Below are positions 1 to 9,458 of a DNA stretch of 64,000 bases, piece after piece. The notes under the pieces were generated by a model. The model was not told the origin of the DNA. It ran no database searches and saw only the letters and a list, made by a program, of their open reading frames with translations. The position numbers were made by a program, and so were the translations under genes. The first letter of the stretch is position 1; the number at the start of each line of letters is the position of its first letter. This DNA is from Alphaproteobacteria bacterium (GTDB lineage: Bacteria; Pseudomonadota; Alphaproteobacteria; SMXQ01), in NCBI GenBank assembly GCA_030831315.1, contig JAURLI010000015.1, positions 1-64,000 on the forward strand. Direction: 5' to 3'.

Positions 1-20
1 TACCATCTGGGAGATAACTC

Positions 21-1109
21 ATGAAAAAAGCAGTCCTGACCCTGCCCGCTCTCGGGCTGGCGATTTTCGCCGGCCTGCCGGCAAGCCCCGCCGTGGCCGA
101 CCCGGTCGCGGAATTCTACAAGGGCAAGCAGATCAAAATGTACATCCGCACCGCGGCGGGAGGCGGTTACGACCTAGATGCTCGCCTCCTGATGCGTCAC
201 ATGCCGCGCCATATTCCCGGTAACCCGTCGGCGCTGAATATCAATATGCCGGGTGGCGGCGGGCTCAAGGCCGCCAACTTCGTCGCCAAGGTGGCGCCGC
301 GCGACGGCACGGTGCTGACCATCGTCGGCGGCACCATCCCGATGTATCAGGGGCTCCAGCTCGGCGGCAAGCTCGAAGCCGACATGAAAGCCTTCAACTG
401 GATCGGGGTGATCTCGACCTCGAACCGGGTACTCGCCGTCTGGCATACGACGCCGGCGAAAACCGTCGCGGACATGAAGAAGCGCACGATCACCATCGGC
501 GCCACCGGCGCCGGCTCGCCCTCGGTGATCCTGCCGGCCGTCCTCAACAACGTGGTCGGCACCAAGCTCAAGATCATCTCGGGCTACAAGGGCGGCACCG
601 AGATCGACGCCGCCATGGAAAAAGGCGAACTCGGGGGCCGCGGTTCCAACCCGTGGTCGAGCTGGGTGTCGAGCGCGCCACGGCTGGTCAAGGAAAAGCT
701 GGTCCGCCCGATGGTCCAGGTCGGGTTCAAGCCGGACCCGCAACTGCCCGGCGTGGTGCCGCTGCTGAAGGATCTCGGCGAGACGCCCGAACAGACTGAA
801 ATTCTGACCTACGCGACCAAGTCGTTCATGACGGGCTTCCCGTTCGCGGCCGCCCAGGGCGTGCCGGCCGACCGGGTCAAGGCGCTGCGTACGGCGTTCG
901 ACGCCACCATGAAGGACAAGGCGTTCCTGGACGAGGCCAAGCGCATGCGTGTCCAGGTGGATCCGACGAGCGGTGTCGAGCTGCAAAAGCTGATCACCGA
1001 TATCGTCGATGTTTCGCCTAAGCTGCGCGAAAAGGTGGTTTCCGCGATCACGCCGCCGGGCGCGTATTACAGCAGGATCAAGCGCCCCAAGGAGAAGAAA
1101 AAGCAGTAA
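21..1109 (+). CDS. Bug/TctC-family tripartite tricarboxylate transporter substrate-binding protein (paralog 1)
   Basis: Signal peptide MKKAVLTLPALGLAIFAG..AVA; FYKGKQIKMYIRTAAGGGYDLDARLLMRH and NMPGGGGLKAANFVA motifs; Lys-rich C-terminus. Confidence 0.85.
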   Translation: MKKAVLTLPALGLAIFAGLPASPAVADPVAEFYKGKQIKMYIRTAAGGGYDLDARLLMRHMPRHIPGNPSALNINMPGGGGLKAANFVAKVAPRDGTVLTIVGGTIPMYQGLQLGGKLEADMKAFNWIGVISTSNRVLAVWHTTPAKTVADMKKRTITIGATGAGSPSVILPAVLNNVVGTKLKIISGYKGGTEIDAAMEKGELGGRGSNPWSSWVSSAPRLVKEKLVRPMVQVGFKPDPQLPGVVPLLKDLGETPEQTEILTYATKSFMTGFPFAAAQGVPADRVKALRTAFDATMKDKAFLDEAKRMRVQVDPTSGVELQKLITDIVDVSPKLREKVVSAITPPGAYYSRIKRPKEKKKQ

Positions 1110-1129
1110 CGACTGCAGCTTTTCAAACG

Positions 1130-1156
1130 GAGAGGCCGGCGCAAGCCGGCCTCTTT
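1130..1156 (+). terminator. Intrinsic terminator gagaggccggc-gcaa-gccggcctcttt
   Basis: GC-rich perfect hairpin followed by CTCTTT just after the stop of 21..1109. Confidence 0.75.
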
Positions 1157-1320
1157 GCTATCGGGCAACCGCAAGGAGCCGGCCGTATCCGTACTTTACC
1201 GTACTTCTCCCGACCCATCAGGTAGGCTAATATCCTTCCATTACGTCCGGCCCGAGCCCGGAACCTGCCGCACGCGGACCAAGGCCCGCGCCACAATGAC
1301 GGCGGACCGGAACGCGACCA

Positions 1321-1376
1321 TCACGCAACGGGTACGGTCGTCACGCAACGGGCGCGGCCATTTCGCAATGGTCGCG
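1321..1376. repeat. 20-bp-period repeat upstream of paralog 2
   Basis: tcacgcaacgggtacgg (1321), tcacgcaacgggcgcgg (1341), tttcgcaatggtcgcg (1361). Confidence 0.7.
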
Positions 1377-1394
1377 CCTTCTGGGAGATATCAC

Positions 1395-2480
1395 ATGAAA
1401 AAAGCAGTCATGGCATTGCCGGCCCTCGGGCTGGCGGTTTTCGCTGGCCTGCCGGCAGGCACCGCGTCGGCCGACCCGGTCGCGGATTTCTACAAGGGCA
1501 AGCAGGTCAAGATGTACATCCGCACCGCTGCGGGTGGCGGCTACGATCTTGATGCGCGCCTCCTGATGCGTCACATGACGCGCCATATCCCCGGCAACCC
1601 GTCGGCGCTCAACATCAACATGCCGGGCGGCGGCGGGCTCAAGGCCGTCAACTACGTCGCCAAGGTGGCGCCGCGCGACGGCACGGTGCTGACCATCGTC
1701 GGCGGCACCATCCCGATGTATCAGGGGCTCCAGCTCGGCGACAAGCTCACGGCCGACATGAAAGCGTTCAACTGGATCGGGGTGATCTCGACCACGAACC
1801 GGGTGCTGGCCGTCTGGCACACCTCGCCGGCGAAAACCGTCGCAGACATGAAGAAGCGCACGATCACCATCGGCGCTACCGGCGCCGGCTCGCCGTCGGT
1901 GATCCTGCCTGCGGTCCTCAACAACGTGGTCGGCACCAAGCTCAAGATCATCACGGGCTACCAAGGTGGCACCGAGATCGATGCCGCCATGGAAAAGGGC
2001 GAGCTCGAGGGCCGCGGCTCCAACCCGTGGTCGAGCTGGGTGTCGAGCGCGCCACGGCTGGTCCAGGAAAAGCTGGTCCGCCCGATGGTCCAGGTCGGGT
2101 TCAAGGCGGACCCGCAACTGCCCGGCGTCGTGCCGCTGCTCCAGGATCTCGGCGAGACGCCCGAACAGACCGAGATCCTCGTGTATGCAACGAAGGCGTT
2201 CATGACGGGCTTCCCGTTCGCGGCCGCCCAGGGCGTGCCGGCCGACCGGGTCAAGGCACTGCGCGCAGCCTTCGACGCCACCATGAAGGACAAGGCGTTC
2301 CTGGACGAGGCCGCGCGCATGCGTGTCGACGTGGGTCCGACGAGCGGTGTCGAGCTGCAGAAGCTGATCGCCGATATCGTTACTGTCTCACCCGCGCTAC
2401 GTGAAAAGGTGGTTGCGGCGATCACGCCACCCGGTGGGTATTACGGCAAGATCGAGCGCCCCAAGAAGAAGAAGCAGTAA
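1395..2480 (+). CDS. Bug/TctC-family substrate-binding protein (paralog 2)
   Basis: Near-identical to 21..1109; ATG at 1395 follows the same ctgggagata leader; signal peptide MKKAVMALPALGLAVFAG. Confidence 0.85.
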   Translation: MKKAVMALPALGLAVFAGLPAGTASADPVADFYKGKQVKMYIRTAAGGGYDLDARLLMRHMTRHIPGNPSALNINMPGGGGLKAVNYVAKVAPRDGTVLTIVGGTIPMYQGLQLGDKLTADMKAFNWIGVISTTNRVLAVWHTSPAKTVADMKKRTITIGATGAGSPSVILPAVLNNVVGTKLKIITGYQGGTEIDAAMEKGELEGRGSNPWSSWVSSAPRLVQEKLVRPMVQVGFKADPQLPGVVPLLQDLGETPEQTEILVYATKAFMTGFPFAAAQGVPADRVKALRAAFDATMKDKAFLDEAARMRVDVGPTSGVELQKLIADIVTVSPALREKVVAAITPPGGYYGKIERPKKKKQ

Positions 2481-2500
2481 GGACGGCAACTTTTCGATCG

Positions 2501-2527
2501 GAGAGGCCGGCGCAAGCCGGCCTCTTT
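2501..2527 (+). terminator. Intrinsic terminator identical to the one at 1130
   Basis: gagaggccggcgcaagccggcctcttt after stop of paralog 2. Confidence 0.75.
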
Positions 2528-2680
2528 GCTTTCTGCAGACGCTAGGGGCTTTGCGGACGAGGTCCCAAAGTCTAGAATGGACCCACAAAAAGCGGGGTCG
2601 CCCAAACCGCGCGGTTCCGTAATTTCGGCGCCAACGTGCGCCATCAGGCCTGGCGCACCGCGCGCCACTGGGAGGCAAAA

Positions 2681-3784
2681 ATGAAATTCGCGACACTCTC
2701 TGCGTCGGCGCTTGCGCTCGCGCTCACGCCGGCACTGGTAGCCGCCCCCGCTGCGGCCGACCCGGTCGCCGACTTCTACAAGGGCAAGCAGGTCAAGATG
2801 ATCATCCGCACCGCTGCGGGCGGCGGGTACGATCTTTACGCGCGTCTCCTGATGCGTCACATGCCGCGCCATATTCCGGGCACCCCCAGCGCCGTCAACG
2901 TCAACATGCCGGGCGGCGGCGGGCTGAAGGCAGCGAACTACGTCGCCAAGGTCGCGCCCCGCGACGGCACCATCCTCACCATCGTCAGCCAGGCGCTGCC
3001 GATGATCCAGGGCCTCAAGCTCACCAACAAGCTGCAGGCCGACATGAAGGCCTTCAACTGGATCGGCAACATGTCGAAGTCGAACCAGGTGTTCGTCGTG
3101 TGGCACACTTCACCCGCAAAGACCGTGGAAGACCTCAAGGCACGCCGCGTCATCATCGGCGCGACCGGCGCGGGCTCCGCTTCGGTGCAACTGCCCGCCG
3201 TCTACAACAACGTGCTCGGCACCAAGCTCAAGATTATCTACGGCTATGAATCCGGCACCGAGATCAACTTCGCCATGGAAAAGGGCGAACTCGAAGGCCG
3301 CGGCACCAACCCGTGGGCAAGCTGGCTCTCGGCAACGCCGCAACTGGTCGAAAAGAAGCTGATCCGCCCGCTGATCCAGGTCGGCCTCGAAAAGGATCCG
3401 GCGCTGCCCGACGTGGCGCTGCTCAAGGACCTCGGCAAGACGCCCGAGGAAACCGCCATCCTCACCTATATTTCGAAGGCCGTCGCGGTAGGCCGCCCCA
3501 TCGCCGTCGCCCAGGGGGTTCCCGCCGACCGCGTGAAGGCGCTGCGCGTCGCCTACGAAGCGACGCTGAAGGACGCGCAGTTCATGGCGGAGGCCAAGAA
3601 GCAGCGGGCCGACATCGATTCCCAGACGGGCGAGGACCTGCAGAAGCTGGCCGCCGACCTGATCGATATTTCCGACGACTTCCGTATCAAGGTGCTCGGC
3701 GCCATCGACGAAAAGAAGGCAGCCGCCGAAGCGAAAAAGGGATCGGAAAAGAAAAAGAAGAAGAAAAAGAAAAGCGAAAGCTGA
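2681..3784 (+). CDS. Bug/TctC-family substrate-binding protein (paralog 3), poly-Lys C-terminus
   Basis: Same motifs as paralogs 1 and 2; ggaggcaaaaATG start; ends KKGSEKKKKKKKKSES. Confidence 0.85.
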   Translation: MKFATLSASALALALTPALVAAPAAADPVADFYKGKQVKMIIRTAAGGGYDLYARLLMRHMPRHIPGTPSAVNVNMPGGGGLKAANYVAKVAPRDGTILTIVSQALPMIQGLKLTNKLQADMKAFNWIGNMSKSNQVFVVWHTSPAKTVEDLKARRVIIGATGAGSASVQLPAVYNNVLGTKLKIIYGYESGTEINFAMEKGELEGRGTNPWASWLSATPQLVEKKLIRPLIQVGLEKDPALPDVALLKDLGKTPEETAILTYISKAVAVGRPIAVAQGVPADRVKALRVAYEATLKDAQFMAEAKKQRADIDSQTGEDLQKLAADLIDISDDFRIKVLGAIDEKKAAAEAKKGSEKKKKKKKKSES

Positions 3785-3796
3785 TATCGCGCGACG

Positions 3797-3824
3797 AAAA
3801 GGCCGGCTCTCGCCGGCCTTTTTT
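3797..3824 (+). terminator. Intrinsic terminator aaaaggccggc-tctc-gccggcctttttt
   Basis: Hairpin plus T-tract; may also serve the convergent gene. Confidence 0.8.
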
Positions 3825-3834
3825 CCAGCAGCGC

Positions 3835-5652
3835 CTAGCGGCCGACGGCGTAACTTTGCATGAAGCGCGAGGTGGCGGCAGCGCGCAGGATACCCCCCTC
3901 GCTCGAACTCATCAGCACGCGGCCCATCGACCAGGCGGGGCTTTCCTCGACCTTGTGGCCGCGCCGGCGCAGCTCGGTGACGGTTGCCGCCGGCGTGCCG
4001 CCCTCAAGCCCGAGATGTCCCGGCACCGCATCGCGCGGCCAGAACGAATTGGGGAAGTGAAGCGTTTCGAAAAGCGGCAGGTCGATCGCTTCCTGCAGGT
4101 TCAGCCCGAAATGCACGTGGCGCAGGAAACAGTAGAGCGGCCACTGGTCCTGCATGTCGCCACCGGGGGTGCCGAAGGCCATGTAGGGGCGCCCGTCCTT
4201 GAGCGCGAAAGACGGTGACAGGGTCGTGCGCGGGCGCTTGCCGGGCGCAAGGCCCGAGGGGTGCGTCTCGTCCAGCCAGAACATCTGCGCCCGGGTGCCG
4301 AGCGGAAAGCCGAGGCCCGGCACCACCGGGGAGCTTTGCAGCCAGGCGCCGGACGGCGTCGCCGAGACGATGTTGCCGAAACGGTCCACCGCCTCGATAT
4401 GCACGGTATCGGAGCGCACGCCCTTCTCGAGCGGTCCCTGGGTATCGAGCGTGCGCCCGGGCTCGCCGCCCGACAGCATTCCCGCGCCCCCCGCACCATC
4501 GCCGGTCAGGATGCGTGCGGCACCAAACCCCGGCACATCGCCCGGCCGCAGGTCCATCGAGGCTTCGGCGCCGACGAGGCGACGGCGCGCGTCGTTATAG
4601 GCATCCGACAGCAGCACATCCATCGGCACGCGGGCGAATTTCGGATCGCCGTAAAACTTTTCGCGGTCGGCGAAGGCGAGCTTCGCGCATTCGATCACGG
4701 TATGGATGAAATCGGGGCCAAGCGGGTCCATCGCGCCGAGGTCGAAGCCCTTGAGCAGCGCAAGCTGCTGCAATGCGACGGGCGCCTGGCTCCACGGCCC
4801 GCACTTCACCACCGAATGACCGCAATAGTCGTAGACGAGCGGGTCTTCGTAAGGGGCGGCAAACTTCGCCATGTCCTCGCCGGTCAACAACCCGCCGTGG
4901 CGTTCGCCGGACGAATCGTAGACGCGGCCCTCGCGGCAGAAGCGGTCCACGGCATCGGCAACGAAGCCTTCGCGCCAGATCTTGCGCGCGCGCGCGATCA
5001 CCTGTTCGCGGCTGCCACCGCCGGTTTCCGCCTCGCGCAACACGCGGGTGTAGGTTTCGGCCAGCTGCGACAGGCGGTAAAGACTGCCCGGTCGCGGCGC
5101 GTCGCCACCCACCAGGTATGTCTCTGCCGAGGTCGTCCATTCGGCGAGGAACACCTCGCGCACCGAGTCGATGGCACCCGCCACCATCGGCGGCACCGGG
5201 TAGCCGTTGGCTGCATAGCCGAGCGCCGGCGCCAGCACATCGGCAAGGGCCAAGGTGCCGTGATCGGCCAGCAGCACCATCCACGAATCGAAAGCGGCCG
5301 GAACGGTCGCCGCCATCAGGCCCGTTCCCGGCACCGTGTCGAAGCCTTCCTTGCGATAGGCATCGATCGTCGCCGCCGCAGGCGCCGGCCCCTGCCCGGC
5401 CAGCGCCGTCACCTTGCCCCCTTCGCGGGAGAACAGCACCGGCACCTCGCCCAGCGGGCCGCACATGTGCGGCTGAACCACCTGCAGGACGAAAGCCGCG
5501 GCGACCACGGCATCGAAGGCATTGCCGCCTTTTTCCATCATGCCCATGCCCGCCTGGGAGGCGAGCCAGTGGCTGGTCGTCACCATGCCGAAGGTGCCCT
5601 TCAGTTCGGGCCGGGTCGTGGGAAAACCGCCAAGGGGCCTGCTATTCGTCAT
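3835..5652 (-). CDS. Gamma-glutamyltransferase family protein
   Basis: GGNAFDAVVAAAFVLQVVQPHMCG, RSDTVHIEAVDRFGNIVSATPSGAW, GLAPGKRPRTTLSPSFAL; start at MTNSRPLGG. Confidence 0.85.
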   Translation of the reverse strand: MTNSRPLGGFPTTRPELKGTFGMVTTSHWLASQAGMGMMEKGGNAFDAVVAAAFVLQVVQPHMCGPLGEVPVLFSREGGKVTALAGQGPAPAAATIDAYRKEGFDTVPGTGLMAATVPAAFDSWMVLLADHGTLALADVLAPALGYAANGYPVPPMVAGAIDSVREVFLAEWTTSAETYLVGGDAPRPGSLYRLSQLAETYTRVLREAETGGGSREQVIARARKIWREGFVADAVDRFCREGRVYDSSGERHGGLLTGEDMAKFAAPYEDPLVYDYCGHSVVKCGPWSQAPVALQQLALLKGFDLGAMDPLGPDFIHTVIECAKLAFADREKFYGDPKFARVPMDVLLSDAYNDARRRLVGAEASMDLRPGDVPGFGAARILTGDGAGGAGMLSGGEPGRTLDTQGPLEKGVRSDTVHIEAVDRFGNIVSATPSGAWLQSSPVVPGLGFPLGTRAQMFWLDETHPSGLAPGKRPRTTLSPSFALKDGRPYMAFGTPGGDMQDQWPLYCFLRHVHFGLNLQEAIDLPLFETLHFPNSFWPRDAVPGHLGLEGGTPAATVTELRRRGHKVEESPAWSMGRVLMSSSEGGILRAAATSRFMQSYAVGR

Positions 5653-5794
5653 GATTTCTGCCTTTCCGGGGCGGCGTTGGAATCCGCGGGCCACAATTCT
5701 ATAGTGCAACCAAACGTGCCGACAACGACCGTCGCGATGGCCTTCCATCGGGGTCGCGTTTTGGGATAACCGGCACAGGTCAGGGGGAGAGGAC

Positions 5795-6340
5795 ATGGCC
5801 AATATCATCCGCGAGCCGGAAACCAGCGGCGACACCACGGACACCATCAACTCGAAATCGAGCAAGCTCGACCGCGAGATCGCCAAGCACCGTCCGGCGG
5901 ATTGGAAGAAAAACCCGCAGATTTTCCGCATGCGCTCGAAGCTGCCCAAGCAGGGCCGCGCCGAAGCGCTGCTCGGCGCCACCGACCGCATGTGGCTTGC
6001 CATCAAGACCTATGCCGAGGGCGGCGAGAACACCCTGCACAACCACTCTAACGAAGACCACACCTTCATTGTCCTGCAGGGCAAAGCGCGGTTCTTCGGA
6101 CACAAGGACAAATCGGTCGTGCTGGGCCGCAACGAAGGCATCCTGCTGCCGCGTGGCTCTTACTACCGCTTCCGCACCGAAGGCGACGAGCCGCTGGTGG
6201 TCCTGCGCATGGGCTGCGTCGTCGATGCCGCCGAAAGCCCGTGGCAGCGTTACGCCATGGACGGCACGCGCATCTACGGCAACGACGCCGAGAACAAAAC
6301 CGTGGTCACAGAATTCTTTGATGACCGCATCTACGAATAA
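5795..6340 (+). CDS. Cupin domain-containing protein
   Basis: GGENTLHNHSNEDHTFIVLQGKARFFG cupin motif. Confidence 0.8.
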   Translation: MANIIREPETSGDTTDTINSKSSKLDREIAKHRPADWKKNPQIFRMRSKLPKQGRAEALLGATDRMWLAIKTYAEGGENTLHNHSNEDHTFIVLQGKARFFGHKDKSVVLGRNEGILLPRGSYYRFRTEGDEPLVVLRMGCVVDAAESPWQRYAMDGTRIYGNDAENKTVVTEFFDDRIYE

Positions 6341-6368
6341 CCGAAACTTCTGAACTAGGGATAATCAC

Positions 6369-7127
6369 ATGGCCAAGGCTACGCGTATCGTTTCCATGCA
6401 TTCGGGCTACGAGACCAACGGGGTCTATACCGACGGCTTTCTCGCCCGCCCGTCGTCGGGCACGGGCCTGCCCGGCGTCGTGCTGCTGTCGGGGATGGGC
6501 GGCATGACCTGGACCCAGCGCGAGATCACGCGCCATTTCGCCCGCGCCGGCTTCGTTGCCATGTCACCCGATTTCATGGGCGAATCCCTCGACGGCCACG
6601 CCCAGCGCCTGCGCGCCAAGAATGCGCTCGACGTCGATCATGCGACGAAACAGATCATCGGTGCGGCGGCCTTCCTGCGCGGCCTGCCCTGGGTCGGGCC
6701 CAAGGGCCGTGTCGGCATTCTCGGCTTCTGCCTCGGCGGCGGCCTCGCCATCCTGGCCGCGGCGCGCAGCAAGGAGTTCCAGTCGGCGGTGATCTATCAC
6801 CACAGCCTGTTCCCCGACGAGCGCGAGCTCGACACCTTCGACTGCCCGATGCAATACCACATCGGCACCAACGATCATTCGACGCCCAAGGACGAGATCG
6901 ACGCCTTCAGCGCAGCCATGGCGGCCCGCGGCAAGACGTTCGAACTCAACTGGTACAAGGACATGGAACATTCCTTCGCCCAGATCGCGCCGGACGCGAA
7001 GGTATCGGCGCCGCGCCGCGCGGCGACGGATCTTTCCTACGACCGTTCCTTCGCCTTCTTCCACCGCACGCTCGGCAAGAAGAGCAAGGCGAAAGCCAAG
7101 AAGCCGGCGAAGAAGCGCGCCCGCTAG
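6369..7127 (+). CDS. Dienelactone hydrolase family protein
   Basis: GRVGILGFCLGGGLAILAA nucleophile elbow (GFCLGG), YKDMEHSFAQ His; basic C-terminal tail. Confidence 0.8.
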   Translation: MAKATRIVSMHSGYETNGVYTDGFLARPSSGTGLPGVVLLSGMGGMTWTQREITRHFARAGFVAMSPDFMGESLDGHAQRLRAKNALDVDHATKQIIGAAAFLRGLPWVGPKGRVGILGFCLGGGLAILAAARSKEFQSAVIYHHSLFPDERELDTFDCPMQYHIGTNDHSTPKDEIDAFSAAMAARGKTFELNWYKDMEHSFAQIAPDAKVSAPRRAATDLSYDRSFAFFHRTLGKKSKAKAKKPAKKRAR

Positions 7128-7912
7128 GCGGGAAGATCGGCGGTCGTGCCCTTGAAGGCGAGATAGCCGCCGTCGATCAGGAGATCCATGCCGGTGCAGA
7201 ACGACGCCTCGTCGGACGCGAGGTAGACCGCGCCCGAGGCGATCTCATCCACGCGGCCCGGGCGGCGCGTCAGGTAGAAGCGCCCGCGGTCGGCTATGGC
7301 TTCTTCCTCGGTCTTGTAGCGCCACATCGAACGCGGCGTGTTGATGGCGCCGGGAGAAATGCTGTTCACCCGGATGTTTTCCGACGCATGGTCGATGGCC
7401 ATGCAGCGCGTCAGTTCGATGATCGCCGCCTTCGACGAACAATAGGCCGAGCGCCGGGGCACGCCGATCTGGCCCAGTTGCGACGCGATGTTGATGACGG
7501 CGCCGCCGCCCGCTTCGCGGATGCGCGGGATCGCGTATTTCGCCATCAGGAAATAGCCGGTCAGGTTGGTGGTGATTTCCTTGGTCCATGCCTCAAGCGG
7601 CAGGTCGACGACGGTGCCGTCGCTGGTGGGGCCGGCGGCGACATTGACCAGCACCGTCGGCCCGCCGAAACGTTCGGCCGCAAGCTGGACCGCGCGCTCG
7701 CATTGGGCGGGGATGGTAACGTCGAGCGGACAGGCTACCGCCTTGCCGCCCGCCACCTGAATGTCGGTGACGGTTTTTTCGGCGCCTTCCAGATTTATGT
7801 CGGCGACGCACACGGCCGCCCCTTCGGCGGCAAAGCGGCGCGCAATCGCTCCGCCGATGGCGCCACCCGCGCCCGTCACCAGCGCAATCTTTCCCTGAAG
7901 CCTTCCCGACAT
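7124..7912 (-). CDS. SDR family oxidoreductase
   Basis: VTGAGGAIGGAIARRFA cofactor motif, YCSSKAA catalytic motif. Confidence 0.85.
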   Translation of the reverse strand: MSGRLQGKIALVTGAGGAIGGAIARRFAAEGAAVCVADINLEGAEKTVTDIQVAGGKAVACPLDVTIPAQCERAVQLAAERFGGPTVLVNVAAGPTSDGTVVDLPLEAWTKEITTNLTGYFLMAKYAIPRIREAGGGAVINIASQLGQIGVPRRSAYCSSKAAIIELTRCMAIDHASENIRVNSISPGAINTPRSMWRYKTEEEAIADRGRFYLTRRPGRVDEIASGAVYLASDEASFCTGMDLLIDGGYLAFKGTTADLPA

Positions 7913-8005
7913 GGCATTCCCCCGTTTTTTCGTTCACTGGGGGCAAGTGTCGTCTAAAATCGGCGCAAAATCAAAAGGGCGCCTGCCCCGGGGAGACCAT
8001 TACCG

Positions 8006-8980
8006 ATGAAGATCGTCCTGCACCTGCCGAGCGGCCGGCCCGACATCGCGCCGCTGCAAAAGCGCTTTCCCGAGCACCCCATGGTGGTGACCCGGGACCT
8101 GGCGGCGCTCGCCCGGGAAATCGTCGATGCTGAAATGCTGGTGGCATCGAACCGGCCCTACCTGCCGGACATGGCGCACGCCATCAACGACAACCAGAAG
8201 AAGCTGAAGTGGATCCAGTTCACGACATCGGGGATCGACAAGGCGCTGCGTTCGGGCGGCTTTCCCGACCACGTGATCGTCACCAATTCGGCCGGCCTCG
8301 GCGCGCCGATCCTCGCCGAACATGCCTTTCACCTGTTCATGGCCGTCGGCCGGCGCATCCGCGACACCGAAACCGACCAGCGCAGCCACCTGTGGCGGCG
8401 CGACGACATCGGCCCCACCGTCACCGCCATGACCTTCAAAACGCTGTGCATCATCGGCATGGGCGCCACGGGACAGGAAACGGCGAAACGGGCCAAGGCC
8501 TTCGACATGAAGGTCATCGGCGTCAGCCGCGCCTATGCGCCCGATCATCTGGTGGACGAGGTGTTCCCGCGCGAGCGCGCGAAGGAAGCGCTGGCCCAGT
8601 CGGACTTCATCCTGCTGTCGATGCCTGCCGTCGCCGAAACAAAACACTTCATCAACGACGACACCATCGGCGCGATGAAGAAATCGGCAATCATCGTCAA
8701 CGTCGCGCGCGGCGACCTGATCGACGAGGACGCGCTGATCCGCGCCTGCCGCGAAGGTCGCATCGGCGGCGCCGCCCTCGACGTCACCCAGACCGAGCCG
8801 CTTCCCGCCGACAGCGCGCTGTGGGACACGCCCAATCTCATCCTCACCCCGCATATCGCGGGCACGGGATCGAACAACGCGCGCAGGCTGTTCGACATCA
8901 TCGGTGAAAACATCGAGAACTACGTGGCGGGGCGGCCGCTCACCCGCGTGCTCGACTGGAAGACCATGATGCCCGAATAG
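8006..8980 (+). CDS. D-2-hydroxyacid dehydrogenase family protein
   Basis: IIGMGATGQETAKRAKAFDMKVIGVSR Rossmann motif; VNVARGDLIDEDAL; LTPHIAG. Confidence 0.85.
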   Translation: MKIVLHLPSGRPDIAPLQKRFPEHPMVVTRDLAALAREIVDAEMLVASNRPYLPDMAHAINDNQKKLKWIQFTTSGIDKALRSGGFPDHVIVTNSAGLGAPILAEHAFHLFMAVGRRIRDTETDQRSHLWRRDDIGPTVTAMTFKTLCIIGMGATGQETAKRAKAFDMKVIGVSRAYAPDHLVDEVFPRERAKEALAQSDFILLSMPAVAETKHFINDDTIGAMKKSAIIVNVARGDLIDEDALIRACREGRIGGAALDVTQTEPLPADSALWDTPNLILTPHIAGTGSNNARRLFDIIGENIENYVAGRPLTRVLDWKTMMPE

Positions 8981-8983
8981 GGG

Positions 8984-9451
8984 CTAAATCTTCCGGCAGA
9001 GTTGCGGCGCGCCTTCGTCATCGCGCGCGCGGCCATAGACCAGCTTGGAGACACCGGCGAAATAGGCCGCTGCCTCGCACATCGGACAGGCCCGCGATGA
9101 CGAATAGAGAACGGCACCCTTAAGGGTATTGGCGCCGGTGCGCTTGAGGGCGTCGCGGATCGCCAGCAGCTCGGCATGGGCGGTGGGGTCGCGGTCGCGC
9201 AGGACGCGGCTGCCCGCCTTGCCGATGATGCGCGCACCCAGCACCACCACCGCGCCATAGGGCTGGTCGCCCTCGCTGTCGGCATCGTGGCGTTCGCGGA
9301 AGGCGCGCGCCATGAAGGTCGGCGGATTGGGGGTGTCGGGCTGTTCGATGGGCTCGGGGTCGGCCGCAGAGGCGACGCCAACCCCGCCCGAGGCAAACGC
9401 CGCCGCACCGGCGATCAGATGGCGGCGGGAAAAGCTCTCCGGCGTCGTCAT
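8984..9451 (-). CDS. Nucleoside/cytidine deaminase-like protein with predicted Tat signal peptide
   Basis: TAHAELLAIRDA and CPMCEAA zinc motifs; N-terminal SRRHLIAGAAAFASGGVGVASA. Confidence 0.75.
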   Translation of the reverse strand: MTTPESFSRRHLIAGAAAFASGGVGVASAADPEPIEQPDTPNPPTFMARAFRERHDADSEGDQPYGAVVVLGARIIGKAGSRVLRDRDPTAHAELLAIRDALKRTGANTLKGAVLYSSSRACPMCEAAAYFAGVSKLVYGRARDDEGAPQLCRKI

Positions 9452-9458
9452 GGGCGGC

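Noticed and set aside
21-2480. Tandem SBP copies as a transposon or prophage duplication
   Set aside because: No transposase, integrase or terminal repeats seen; simple tandem gene duplication explains it.
4261-5769. 502-aa plus-strand ORF opposite the gamma-glutamyltransferase gene
   Set aside because: Composition-driven antisense ORF; His/Arg/Gly-rich, no domain, fully overlapped by a well-supported gene.
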